Shown one piece after another: positions 30,785 through 37,004 of a DNA stretch of 37,004 nucleotides. Origin of the DNA: Thermotogae bacterium. GTDB lineage: Bacteria; Hydrothermota; Hydrothermia; LBFQ01. The stretch is from positions 70,242 through 107,245 of the forward strand of contig JAADDJ010000017.1 of assembly GCA_013153965.1 (NCBI GenBank), given 5' to 3'. The notes under the pieces are model-generated. The model searched no databases and was not told the DNA's origin. It saw only the letters and a program-made list of their open reading frames with translations. Every line of letters starts with the position of its first letter. Positions within the stretch are counted from its first letter, which is position 1. The translations under genes were made by a program, and so were the position numbers.

Positions 30785-31042
30785 ATGACGTACGTTATAA
30801 CGGAACCCTGCAAAGGCGTTAAGTCTGCGGAGTGCGTCAACGTATGTCCCGTTGACGCGATACACCCTCGCCCCGACGAGCCCGACTTTGAGAAGGTGGA
30901 TATGCTCTACATCAACCCCGACGAGTGCATAGAGTGCGGAGCCTGCGCCTCCGTGTGTCCGGTGGATGCCATCTTCCACGAGGCCGACCTTCCCGAGGAG
31001 TACCAAGAGTACATAGAGATAAACGCTAAGTACTTCCAGTAG
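30785..31042 (+). CDS. fdx: Seven-iron ferredoxin
   Basis: This 85-residue protein closely follows Thermus-type 7Fe ferredoxins carrying one [3Fe-4S] and one [4Fe-4S] cluster. Cysteines are spaced C-x7-C-x3-C near the N-terminus (C9, C17, C21). The second set is CIECGAC followed by CPVDAIF, with the usual acidic tail (FHEADLPEEYQEYIE). It is a soluble low-potential electron carrier. The start at 30785 is fixed by GGAGGT with 8-base spacing; in-frame codons upstream fall within mrp. A strong terminator follows. A natural client would be radical SAM or oxidoreductase enzymes; amrS is in the window but not linked. Confidence 0.95.
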   Translation: MTYVITEPCKGVKSAECVNVCPVDAIHPRPDEPDFEKVDMLYINPDECIECGACASVCPVDAIFHEADLPEEYQEYIEINAKYFQ

Positions 31043-31049
31043 CAACGTT

Positions 31050-31072
31050 GGGGGAGGGCATCGCCCTCCCCC
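31050..31072 (+). terminator. Strong hairpin terminator after ferredoxin
   Basis: GGGGGAGGGC (31050-31059) pairs with GCCCTCCCCC (31063-31072) around a three-base ATC loop, followed by TTTAGTAT. It ends the ferredoxin unit just before the FIST operon promoter. Confidence 0.8.
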
Positions 31073-31074
31073 TT

Positions 31075-31080
31075 TAGTAT
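31075..31080 (+). promoter_or_regulatory. -10-like box TAGTAT of the FIST/MglA operon
   Basis: TAGTAT lies 8 bases before ATG 31089; an overlapping TATAGA at 31078-31083 is an alternative. It lies in the tail of the ferredoxin terminator. The match is weaker than most. Confidence 0.4.
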
Positions 31081-31088
31081 AGAGACCG

Positions 31089-32372
31089 ATGTTTGCAGAA
31101 GGAAAGTTCTTTGAGCGCACGGATAGGGGGCGGAAGGAGGAGAAGGAGCGGAAGGGTGGAAGGGTGGAGAGGCCCAAGTATCGCTTCGCCGTGGGCGTGG
31201 CCGTGGATGAGCCCCCGGGAGCCGTAGGCTTTAGCGCCGTAAACAGGGCCGTTGAATCCTTGGGAGGGAAACCTTCCTTCGCCTTCGTGGCCATCTCCAA
31301 GGAGTACGAGAGCAATCGCAAGGCCATCCTGGAGGGGGTGATGAGGGTGTTGGAGGATACCCCCCTTCTGGGTGCCATCGTCCTTGACCCCATAATGACG
31401 TGGAGAGGTCCCCAACGTAAGGGGGTGGCCGTGGCCCTCTGGACGGCCGACGAGGATATGCTCATAGACACCCACCTGCTCAAACTCCACAACAGGGAGG
31501 ACGAGGAGATAAAGGATGAGCTGCTCCGCATATTCCAAGGGGGAGAGAGCAAAAGATATCTCAACCTCGTGGGCGTTCTCCCCTACTACTCGGAGGGGGT
31601 GGGGGAGAGGCTGGAGAGGATCCTCCTATCTTTAAGCGAGTATATTGACCTGGCGGTCATAGGGGTCGTGGGAGCGGTGAATCCGGGGCCGTGGTCAATA
31701 ATCCACAACGGCGACTTCTACTCCAGCCACATGGCCTTGGCCACCCTGAGGACCGACATACCGTTGGGCGTCTTCTTCGCCCACGGCTTCCATCCTCTCG
31801 TACCCATGGAGGTGACGGAGGCGCACGATAGATTCATCGTTGAGCTGGACAACTCCCCCGCCTACGAGGTCATAACCGACATCCTCATGGGCAGGGGTGT
31901 GGGCGGAGAGGACATAAAGGACAGGGGTAGGCTCCGCAAGGTGCTCTCTAAATTCCAGATGGCCATATCCGACCCCGCCGCCGCCGGGAAGTTCAAGACG
32001 GCGGTAATTAGGGATATAGGACCTCGGGGCGTAGAGGTAAATATAAGCATCTCCGTGGGCGACACCGTGTGGCTCATGGAGGCCAATCCGGACGAGATCG
32101 TAAAGAGTACGATGAAGTCCCTGACCCGCGCCCTATCAACCCTCAAGGATGTGAGCCCGGCTGGATACCTCTTCTTTGAGAATCATCTGCGGATATCCGC
32201 GCTGGGCGAGCGTCTCGGCTACGACGTCAAGGGTCTGAAGCAGGCATCCCCCCTGCCCTTCTTGGGAGTCCCATCCTCGCAGGAGCTGGTGATACACCAC
32301 TCGGTATATTCCGGACTCCACAGCGGAGCCGTGGCCGGGGTCCTCTTTACAAACTCCACAAAACGCCCTTAA
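31089..32372 (+). CDS. FIST-domain sensory protein
   Basis: The 427-residue protein has the FIST_N/FIST_C layout. After a highly charged N-terminal segment (about 5-28), FIST_N runs to about 225 (SFAFVAISKEYESNRKAILEGV, then DLAVIGVVGAVNPGPWSIIHNG). FIST_C runs from about 230 to 420 (GVFFAHGFHPLVPMEVTEAHD, SPAYEVITDIL, and a final GAVAGVLF). FIST proteins are predicted small-ligand sensors, possibly for amino acids, usually tied to kinases or diguanylate enzymes. No signal peptide or membrane helix is seen, so it is cytoplasmic. Here it heads an operon with Roadblock, MglA-like GTPase and PAS-kinase genes, making it the probable input component. Confidence 0.88.
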   Translation: MFAEGKFFERTDRGRKEEKERKGGRVERPKYRFAVGVAVDEPPGAVGFSAVNRAVESLGGKPSFAFVAISKEYESNRKAILEGVMRVLEDTPLLGAIVLDPIMTWRGPQRKGVAVALWTADEDMLIDTHLLKLHNREDEEIKDELLRIFQGGESKRYLNLVGVLPYYSEGVGERLERILLSLSEYIDLAVIGVVGAVNPGPWSIIHNGDFYSSHMALATLRTDIPLGVFFAHGFHPLVPMEVTEAHDRFIVELDNSPAYEVITDILMGRGVGGEDIKDRGRLRKVLSKFQMAISDPAAAGKFKTAVIRDIGPRGVEVNISISVGDTVWLMEANPDEIVKSTMKSLTRALSTLKDVSPAGYLFFENHLRISALGERLGYDVKGLKQASPLPFLGVPSSQELVIHHSVYSGLHSGAVAGVLFTNSTKRP

Positions 32373-32375
32373 AAT
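32370..32375 (+). promoter_or_regulatory. Possible internal -10 box TAAAAT before the Roadblock gene, containing the FIST stop codon
   Basis: TAAAAT begins with the FIST stop codon. The Roadblock ATG is 21 bases further on behind GTGGAGGT, so this would give a leader of about 15 bases. It could allow Roadblock-MglA-kinase expression apart from FIST. Confidence 0.4.
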
Positions 32376-32396
32376 ACTAAAACGTGGAGGTAGAAT

Positions 32397-32846
32397 ATGA
32401 ACCGTCAAGTTGAGAATCTGCTCAAGCAGCTGGTTAAGAGGAATCCCCAGATAAAGGCCGTCGCCGTGGTGAATTTTGAGGGGATCCTCATATCCTCCCT
32501 CTCGCTGCAGGGTGCCAACGAGTCGTCCTTCGGAGCCATGTCCGCCGCCCTCCTCGGTCTCGGAGAGCACGCCCTTAGGGAGATTCAGGGTGGCGAGCTG
32601 CGGGAGATATACGTGCGCGGCGAGGAGATGATGCTCGTCATAGTTGGCATAGGGGACGTGGGGGTGATAGCCATAACCGTGGATGCGGATGCTCCCCTCG
32701 GCGTCATCCTGATGGAGGTGCGCCGCACGGCCAACGCCCTGAACAAGGTACTCTCCCAGAAGCAGGACCTGTCCGACATCCTCGGCTCCGACCTATCCAT
32801 ACTGGAGGAGTTCTCCTTCAAGGACATAATAGGCGAAGAAGAGTAG
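32397..32846 (+). CDS. Roadblock/LC7-domain protein (MglB-like)
   Basis: This 149-residue protein has the Roadblock/LC7 fold pattern: an opening helix (NRQVENLLKQLVKRNP), the strand AVAVVNFEGILISS (about 21-34), and a helix around GAMSAALLGLGEHALRE. The strands REIYVRGEEMMLVIVGIGDVGVIAITV (about 64-90) follow, then a last long helix. A 40-residue acidic tail extends beyond it. Roadblock proteins of this kind (MglB) act as GAP or partner of MglA-type GTPases, and the GTPase gene follows 3 bases later. The start is set by GGAGGT 5 bases before the ATG. Confidence 0.9.
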   Translation: MNRQVENLLKQLVKRNPQIKAVAVVNFEGILISSLSLQGANESSFGAMSAALLGLGEHALREIQGGELREIYVRGEEMMLVIVGIGDVGVIAITVDADAPLGVILMEVRRTANALNKVLSQKQDLSDILGSDLSILEEFSFKDIIGEEE

Positions 32847-32849
32847 GCG

Positions 32850-33440
32850 ATGGTAATAGACGTTCATAAGAGGGAGATAAACGTTAAGATAGTGTATTAC
32901 GGTCCCGCGGTAAGCGGAAAGACCACAAATCTCCTCGTCATCCACCGTCGCCTCAAGCCGGCCCACCGCGGAGAGCTGGTCTCCATAGACACGAAGGGCG
33001 AGAGGACCCTCTTCTTTGACTTCCTACCGGTTGAGGTGAAGATAGGTGGTGGATTCAAGGTCAGATTCCACCTATACACCGTACCCGGGCAGTACTTCTA
33101 CAAGACCTCCCGCAAGCTCGTTCTAAGGGGAGCCGATGGGATCGTCTTCGTGGCCGACTCCCAGAGGAACAGGGCCAAGGATAACCGGGTCATCTGGGAC
33201 GAGATGAAGGATTTCCTAAAGAGTCAGGGAGTGTCCCTCGCGAGCGTCCCCATAGTCCTCCAGTACAACAAGAGGGACCTTCAGGACATAATGAGCGTGG
33301 AGGAGCTCCACGCCCTGTTTGATGGGGGGAGGTACCCTTACTTTGAGGCCATAGCCGTTCAGGGGAAGGGCGTGTTTGAGACACTTGATGCCATATCCAA
33401 GGCCGTCCTCAGGAGCGTCCTTCAGAAGGCCCGTGTATGA
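32850..33440 (+). CDS. MglA-like small Ras-family GTPase
   Basis: The 196-residue protein is a bacterial small GTPase of the MglA type. The P-loop GPAVSGKTTN lies at 18-27. The switch II region reads TVPGQ (77-81) where Ras has DTAGQ, the MglA hallmark, followed by FYKTSRKLVLRGADGIVFVADS. The specificity motif NKRD is in VLQYNKRDL. MglA sets cell polarity and drives gliding or pili reversal in Myxococcus; similar proteins occur in non-gliding bacteria with unknown roles. It lies between its probable regulator (Roadblock) and a PAS-histidine kinase whose ATG overlaps its stop (ATGA). This arrangement suggests a four-protein signalling unit. Confidence 0.93.
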   Translation: MVIDVHKREINVKIVYYGPAVSGKTTNLLVIHRRLKPAHRGELVSIDTKGERTLFFDFLPVEVKIGGGFKVRFHLYTVPGQYFYKTSRKLVLRGADGIVFVADSQRNRAKDNRVIWDEMKDFLKSQGVSLASVPIVLQYNKRDLQDIMSVEELHALFDGGRYPYFEAIAVQGKGVFETLDAISKAVLRSVLQKARV

Positions 33441-34669
33441 ACTTCAAAGAGATACTGGACGTCTTCAAGGAGCCCGCCTTTCTGATAGATAGGGAGCGCA
33501 AGATAATCGCGTGCGGTCAGGGGGTGGGCGAGATGGGGTACAGACCCGAATCTCTGGTGGGCTCCTCCTTGGAGAGTCTCATGAGCCCGCCCTTCAGGGG
33601 GACGGCCGAGGCCGTGATAGAGACGGCCTTCAAGGTGGGGAGGCCCACGTCCGTCAAGGTGGAGGTCTTGAACGCCTTCAGCGAGACCGTCCCCGCCGAG
33701 CTCAGGGTCGTAGCCCTTGAGGAGAAGGGACAGGCCCGATTCCTGTCATCCATATACCCTCAGAGCGCCATAAATTACTCTCTCTTGGAGGAGGTCAATC
33801 TACCCATATGGGTCATGGACCTGCGGGGGAATGTGATATTCAAGAACGATGCCGCCAAACCCGTCCTGCGAAGGCTGGGCAACATCCTTCCGAGGGACGG
33901 GGAGGAGATAAAGCTGAAGGACCTCTCGTACATTACCAAGGTCCGGGAGGTGGCGGATAGGTTCCAGAGGGTCAGGGTCGTCATACTCCTGAACACCCAG
34001 AGCCTCTTGGCCGATAAGCTGAACAGATTCGTCGTCGCCGGAGTTCTCGCCTCCCTCGTCGCCCACGACGTGAAGAACGCGATCTCCTCAACCATCCTCC
34101 TGACGGATCTCATTGACGACCCGAGTTTGAGAAAGCGGATATACAACGGCGTGATGCGGATATACCGCATACACCAGCGAATACTCAACCTCGCCCGGGG
34201 GAAGGTGGAGGCTCAGGAGGTGAGGCTTGATGAGGTGGTGAATGAGGTCTTGGATGATCTCAAGCACAAGCTCCTAAGAAAGAGCATAAAGGTGCGTAGA
34301 GAGTATCCGAAGGACTTCACCCTGAAGACCGATAGGAACGCCCTGTACGAGATCCTCCTGAATCTCATATCCAACGCCATAGACGCCTCAATCCCAGGCG
34401 GGGAGGTGGTGGTGGCGGCGGGCGTATCCCACAACGTATCCTCGGGTAAGATGGAGAAGTTCATCAGCATAAGGGACTCCGGGCCGGGAATACCGCCCGA
34501 CAGGTTGGACAAGATATTCGCCCCCCTATTCACATCCAAGAAGAATGGTATGGGTTTGGGGCTCTTTATAGTCAAACTTCTCTCAAGCAGCGTGGGGGCC
34601 CACGTGAAGGTTAAGAGCGAGCCGGGTAAGGGGGCGGAATTCATGGTCCTATTCCCCGCCGAATCCTGA
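33437..34669 (+). CDS. Soluble PAS-domain sensor histidine kinase
   Basis: This 410-residue protein has two PAS-like domains (about 1-110 and 113-190) and then a histidine kinase core. The phospho-acceptor H210 is in LVAHDVKNAISS. The N box NLISNAIDAS, G1 DSGPGIP, the F box FAPLFTSK and G2 GMGLGLFI are all intact, so it should be active. There is no membrane helix, so it senses an internal signal or a protein partner. No response regulator is encoded next to it. Its ATG overlaps the MglA stop and its stop overlaps the prmC start (TGATG), showing tight coupling. The GTPase or Roadblock protein may control it, or it them. Confidence 0.93.
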   Translation: MNFKEILDVFKEPAFLIDRERKIIACGQGVGEMGYRPESLVGSSLESLMSPPFRGTAEAVIETAFKVGRPTSVKVEVLNAFSETVPAELRVVALEEKGQARFLSSIYPQSAINYSLLEEVNLPIWVMDLRGNVIFKNDAAKPVLRRLGNILPRDGEEIKLKDLSYITKVREVADRFQRVRVVILLNTQSLLADKLNRFVVAGVLASLVAHDVKNAISSTILLTDLIDDPSLRKRIYNGVMRIYRIHQRILNLARGKVEAQEVRLDEVVNEVLDDLKHKLLRKSIKVRREYPKDFTLKTDRNALYEILLNLISNAIDASIPGGEVVVAAGVSHNVSSGKMEKFISIRDSGPGIPPDRLDKIFAPLFTSKKNGMGLGLFIVKLLSSSVGAHVKVKSEPGKGAEFMVLFPAES

Positions 34670-35424
34670 TGCGGCTGGGAGACCTCTCAAGATGCCTCGC
34701 TCAGGAGACGGAGGAGCTCCTTGAGTTGGCCGAGGGGATCTTGGGAATATCCCGCGCTCGCCTCCTCGTTGAGGGTGTGGATTTGGGCGGGGCGAGGGCA
34801 CTTCTGGAAACCCTCCTCGGGTATCCCAAGGGTTATCCCGTACCCTACATCCTCGGGAGGGTCCCCTTCTACGGTAAGGTTTTCCTCGTGGATGAGAGGG
34901 TCCTCATCCCCAGAAGTGAAACGGAGGGTCTGATAGACATAGTCCTCTCTCTGGGCATATCTCCGAAGAGGATAGTAGATGTGGGTACGGGGAGCGGCGT
35001 GCTGGGCATAACCCTCAAGCTCCTCTTTCCCGACGCGCTGGTCATCCTCACGGACCTGTCGCCCGACGCCTTGAAGGTCGCCAAGAGGAATGCCCTCAGG
35101 CTCGGGGCCGAGGTTCGCATGGTGGCCACCGACCTGCTCGCCGGTCTGCGCGGCGAGTATGATCTCATAGTGAGCAACCCACCCTACGTGGCCGAAGGGG
35201 AGGTGGGGATTTACGACCCGCGCGTGAGGTTTGAGCCCGAGATGGCCCTACGGGGGGGAAGGACCGGATACGAGATAACCGAGAGACTCGTACGGGAGGC
35301 GATGGGTATGCTCTCACCGGGTGGATACCTGATATTTGAGAGCGACCCCAAACACTTCCATCGGCTCCCCGCGGGAGCCGAAATCCGGGGCCGCTTCGTC
35401 ATATTAAAAAGAGGGGGGGCCTGA
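34669..35424 (+). CDS. prmC: Release factor glutamine methyltransferase PrmC
   Basis: The 251-residue protein is PrmC (HemK), which methylates the glutamine of the GGQ motif in release factors RF1 and RF2. It has an N-terminal helical release-factor-binding domain (about 1-75) with VPYILGRVPFYG. The SAM-binding motif VDVGTGSGVLGITL (about 103-116) and the catalytic SNPPYV (about 168-173) follow. It is the last gene of the FIST operon by TGATG overlap, and its stop codon lies in the loop of the terminator hairpin. Its presence in a signalling operon is probably only a shared transcript; prfA is not adjacent. Confidence 0.95.
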   Translation: MRLGDLSRCLAQETEELLELAEGILGISRARLLVEGVDLGGARALLETLLGYPKGYPVPYILGRVPFYGKVFLVDERVLIPRSETEGLIDIVLSLGISPKRIVDVGTGSGVLGITLKLLFPDALVILTDLSPDALKVAKRNALRLGAEVRMVATDLLAGLRGEYDLIVSNPPYVAEGEVGIYDPRVRFEPEMALRGGRTGYEITERLVREAMGMLSPGGYLIFESDPKHFHRLPAGAEIRGRFVILKRGGA

Positions 35425-35432
35425 GCCCCCCC
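35407..35432 (-). terminator. Hairpin terminator of citrate synthase, shared with prmC
   Basis: GGGGGGGC (35413-35420) pairs with GCCCCCCC (35425-35432) around CTGA. On the minus strand it is followed by TC and TTTTT, a proper intrinsic terminator for citrate synthase. On the plus strand no T-run follows, so it would stop prmC transcripts less well. Confidence 0.75.
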
Positions 35433-35453
35433 TTCGCAGGTTCCTCTCGGACC

Positions 35454-36584
35454 TTACCTCTCGTCTATGGGGATGTACTTCTTGTCTATCTCGCCCTTGT
35501 ATATGGCGCGAGGCCTGAAGATGCGGTTGTCCTCCAGATACTCCAAGACGTGGGCGGTCCATCCGGCGACGCGGGCTATGGCGAAGATGGGGGTGAAGAG
35601 GTCGGTGTCTATGCCGAGGGCGTTATACACGAGACCGGAGTAGAAATCTACGTTGGGGAAGATGCCCTTCGCGCCCTTCTCGCGGATCATGATCTCCTCA
35701 ACCTTGACGGCGGTCTGATAGAACTCGCTCCTCTTGGTCAGCTCCTCGGCGAACTTCTTGAGGATGCGGGCCCGCGGGTCGTAGGCCTTATAGACGCGAT
35801 GGCCGAAGCCCATTATCCTCTCCTTCTTGGCGAGCTTGTCAAGGATGTACTTCTCGGCATTCTCGGGCGAGCCGATCTCCTTGAGCATCTTCAGGACCCT
35901 CTCGTTGGCTCCGCCGTGGAGGGGCCCCTTGAGGGCGGCGACACCGCCGGTTATGGCCGAGTACATGTCGGAGAGGGTGGAGGCTATGACCATGGCCGTG
36001 AAGGTGGAGGCGTTCATCCCGTGGTCGGCGTGGAGGATGAGGGCGATATCCATGACCCTCGCCTCGTAGTCGCTGGGCCTCTCACCCTTGAGCATGTAGA
36101 GGAAGTTGGCCGCGTGGCCGAGGGTGGGATCGGGAGGTATCAGCTCCAGCCCCTTGCGGGCGCGGTCAAAGTAGGCCACGATGGTGGGGAACTTGGCTAT
36201 CAGGCGCACGGAGATGCGGAACTTGGCCTCAAGGTCCTCCAGCTTGGCGTCGTAGTCGTAGGCCTCAAGCAGGGATACCACGGTACGGAGAGCCGCCATC
36301 GGATGGGTGTCGGGAGGGAGGTCAAGGATGAAGTCTATGACCTCGGGGGGCAGCTCCCGCGCGGAGCGCAGGGCCGCGTTGAACATCTTCATCTCGTCCT
36401 TCTTGGGAAGACGACGGAGCAGGAGGGCTAAGGCGACCTCCTCAAACGTGGAATGCTCGGCCCACTCCTCTATGGGGATGCCCAGGTAGTAGAGCTTCCC
36501 CTCTTGGCCGTTGATAAAGCTCAGGACGGTTTCAGCCGCTGGGACTCCTGCAAGCCCTTTGGAAAACGGATACTTCTCTGTCAT
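35454..36584 (-). CDS. gltA: Citrate synthase
   Basis: The 376-residue protein is a short, type-I-like citrate synthase of the kind found in thermophiles and archaea, joining acetyl-CoA to oxaloacetate at the entry of the citric acid cycle. Catalytic residues are visible: His in GPLHGGANE (about 222-230), His in MGFGHRVYKAYDPRA (about 257-271) and Asp in FPNVDFYSG (about 311-319). The family region HADHGMNASTF (about 184-194) is also present. Methylcitrate synthases look alike, so 2-methylcitrate synthesis is possible. It is a single-gene unit with TAGAAT 9 bases before the ATG and its own terminator. Confidence 0.94.
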   Translation of the reverse strand: MTEKYPFSKGLAGVPAAETVLSFINGQEGKLYYLGIPIEEWAEHSTFEEVALALLLRRLPKKDEMKMFNAALRSARELPPEVIDFILDLPPDTHPMAALRTVVSLLEAYDYDAKLEDLEAKFRISVRLIAKFPTIVAYFDRARKGLELIPPDPTLGHAANFLYMLKGERPSDYEARVMDIALILHADHGMNASTFTAMVIASTLSDMYSAITGGVAALKGPLHGGANERVLKMLKEIGSPENAEKYILDKLAKKERIMGFGHRVYKAYDPRARILKKFAEELTKRSEFYQTAVKVEEIMIREKGAKGIFPNVDFYSGLVYNALGIDTDLFTPIFAIARVAGWTAHVLEYLEDNRIFRPRAIYKGEIDKKYIPIDER

Positions 36585-36593
36585 GGCGATAGA

Positions 36594-36599
36594 ATTCTA
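36594..36599 (-). promoter_or_regulatory. -10 box TAGAAT of gltA
   Basis: TAGAAT lies 9 bases before the ATG at 36584, leaving about three leader bases. It is divergent from the secA promoter across about 60 bp. Confidence 0.65.
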
Positions 36600-36659
36600 C
36601 GGTTGGCCGTCTCCAACCCATGGGGGCGAAATGATAAAATTTACGACCCGCTTCAGGAC

Positions 36660-36665
36660 TATAAT
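36660..36665 (+). promoter_or_regulatory. -10 box TATAAT of secA
   Basis: A consensus TATAAT is followed by 8 bases and a GTG at 36674, predicting a leaderless GTG start. Confidence 0.65.
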
Positions 36666-36673
36666 TGCAACCT

Positions 36674-37004
36674 GTGTTAGGCATAGTAGAGAAGATCAGC
36701 AACTATCTGACGGCGAGCAGGAACCAGAGGGAGGTGCGTAAGCGCTGGAAGATCGTTGAGAAGATAAACGAAATCTACTCCAAGCTCAACCTCACTCCGG
36801 AGGAGATCCTCAAACGCACGGAGTACTTTGAGAGGGCCCTTAGGGAGGGTGCGAAGCCCAAGGAGCTCCTTCCGGAAGCCTTCGCCGTGGCCAAGTACGC
36901 CACTAAGCTCCTCACGGAGAAGGGCTACGAGTACGAGGTGCGGGGCATAAAGACCCGGTGGGAGATGATATACTACGACGTCCAGCTCATCGGGGGTATA
37001 GTCC
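36674..37004 (+). CDS. secA: Preprotein translocase ATPase SecA, N-terminal part, cut by window end
   Basis: About 110 residues are present. They begin (GTG start) LGIVEKISNYLTASRNQREV and contain typical SecA N-terminal features: VEKINEIYSKLNLTPEEI, LLPEAFAVAKYATK (about 66-79) and YYDVQLIGGIV at the end, just ahead of the first nucleotide-binding motif. SecA drives export of unfolded proteins through SecYEG, so it is the motor that would handle the short-signal proteins noted in this window. The GTG at 36674 is chosen because it lies 8 bases after TATAAT; a TTG at 36665 overlaps the promoter. The insertion TEKGYEYEVRGIKTRWEMI before DVQLIGG is longer than usual. Confidence 0.92.
   Translation, partial: MLGIVEKISNYLTASRNQREVRKRWKIVEKINEIYSKLNLTPEEILKRTEYFERALREGAKPKELLPEAFAVAKYATKLLTEKGYEYEVRGIKTRWEMIYYDVQLIGGIV

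Noticed and set aside
35550-36431. 293-codon open frame on the plus strand
   Set aside because: It is antisense to citrate synthase, whose catalytic residues are all present.
36601-36618. 6-bp inverted repeat GGTTGG-6-CCAACC upstream of gltA
   Set aside because: Arms are short and such repeats are expected by chance in sequence of this composition; no further copies or regulator gene seen nearby.
1-37004. tRNA, rRNA, riboswitch, CRISPR array, IS element or phage genes
   Set aside because: Gaps between genes are almost all under 100 bases, and I saw no tandem spacer-repeat pattern, transposase motif, or cloverleaf-like sequence.

Overview
The window reads as chromosomal DNA of a diderm, probably thermophilic bacterium. 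BamA, several beta-barrel-like proteins, an MCE/MlaD protein and lipoproteins point to an outer membrane. Frequent ATA and AGG/AGA codons, a Thermus-type 7Fe ferredoxin, a DUF1931 histone-fold protein and charged, loop-poor proteins suggest heat adaptation. I cannot name the phylum; a poorly sampled thermophilic lineage is most likely. I see no phage, IS element, CRISPR array, rRNA or tRNA. The longest stretch without an annotated protein gene of normal size is about 130 bp, and it probably holds a 19-codon leader ORF.

Layout. 1-5.3 kb: a cut-off exported-protein start, fhs (one-carbon metabolism), a small membrane protein with a winged-helix regulator, a PD40 propeller protein and a tandem pair of paralogous beta-rich proteins. 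5.3-9.2 kb: rlmB-folE, a lipoprotein, an AcuC-type deacetylase and a CsgG-like lipoprotein. 9.2-13.9 kb: bamA back-to-back with an EF-G-like gene whose GTPase motifs are damaged. 13.5-16.7 kb: an unusual operon (transaldolase, MCE protein, ABC-3 permease, PAP2) followed by a small anchored protein. 16.8-21.6 kb: DUF1931 histone-fold protein, der, an APC permease with a nucleotidyltransferase-like tail, a beta-barrel protein and a TPR protein. 21.6-25.5 kb: dnaJ, a small anchored protein, recJ and dapA. 25.5-29.6 kb, leftward: transketolase N-half, UbiA-type prenyltransferase, AmrS radical SAM enzyme and a BatA-like protein. 29.7-31.1 kb: mrp and ferredoxin. 31.1-35.4 kb: a FIST / Roadblock / MglA-like GTPase / PAS-histidine kinase operon ending in prmC. 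35.4-37.0 kb: citrate synthase and the start of secA.

Three window-wide patterns stand out. First, nearly every first gene of a transcription unit carries a TANAAT-type -10 box 5-9 bases (once 11) before its start codon, so its mRNA should begin at or within a few bases of the start codon (leaderless). Genes inside operons instead use Shine-Dalgarno sequences or ATGA/TGATG overlaps. Second, in about eight junctions that -10 box contains the stop codon of the gene upstream. Third, seven apparently exported proteins begin with only about 7-12 hydrophobic residues and no basic residue. In four of them an in-frame stop codon just upstream rules out a longer N-terminus. The best candidates for something undescribed are these very short export signals, the FIST/Roadblock/MglA/kinase module, the leaderless upstream ORF with its 14-bp palindrome, and the permease with a degenerate nucleotidyltransferase-like tail.
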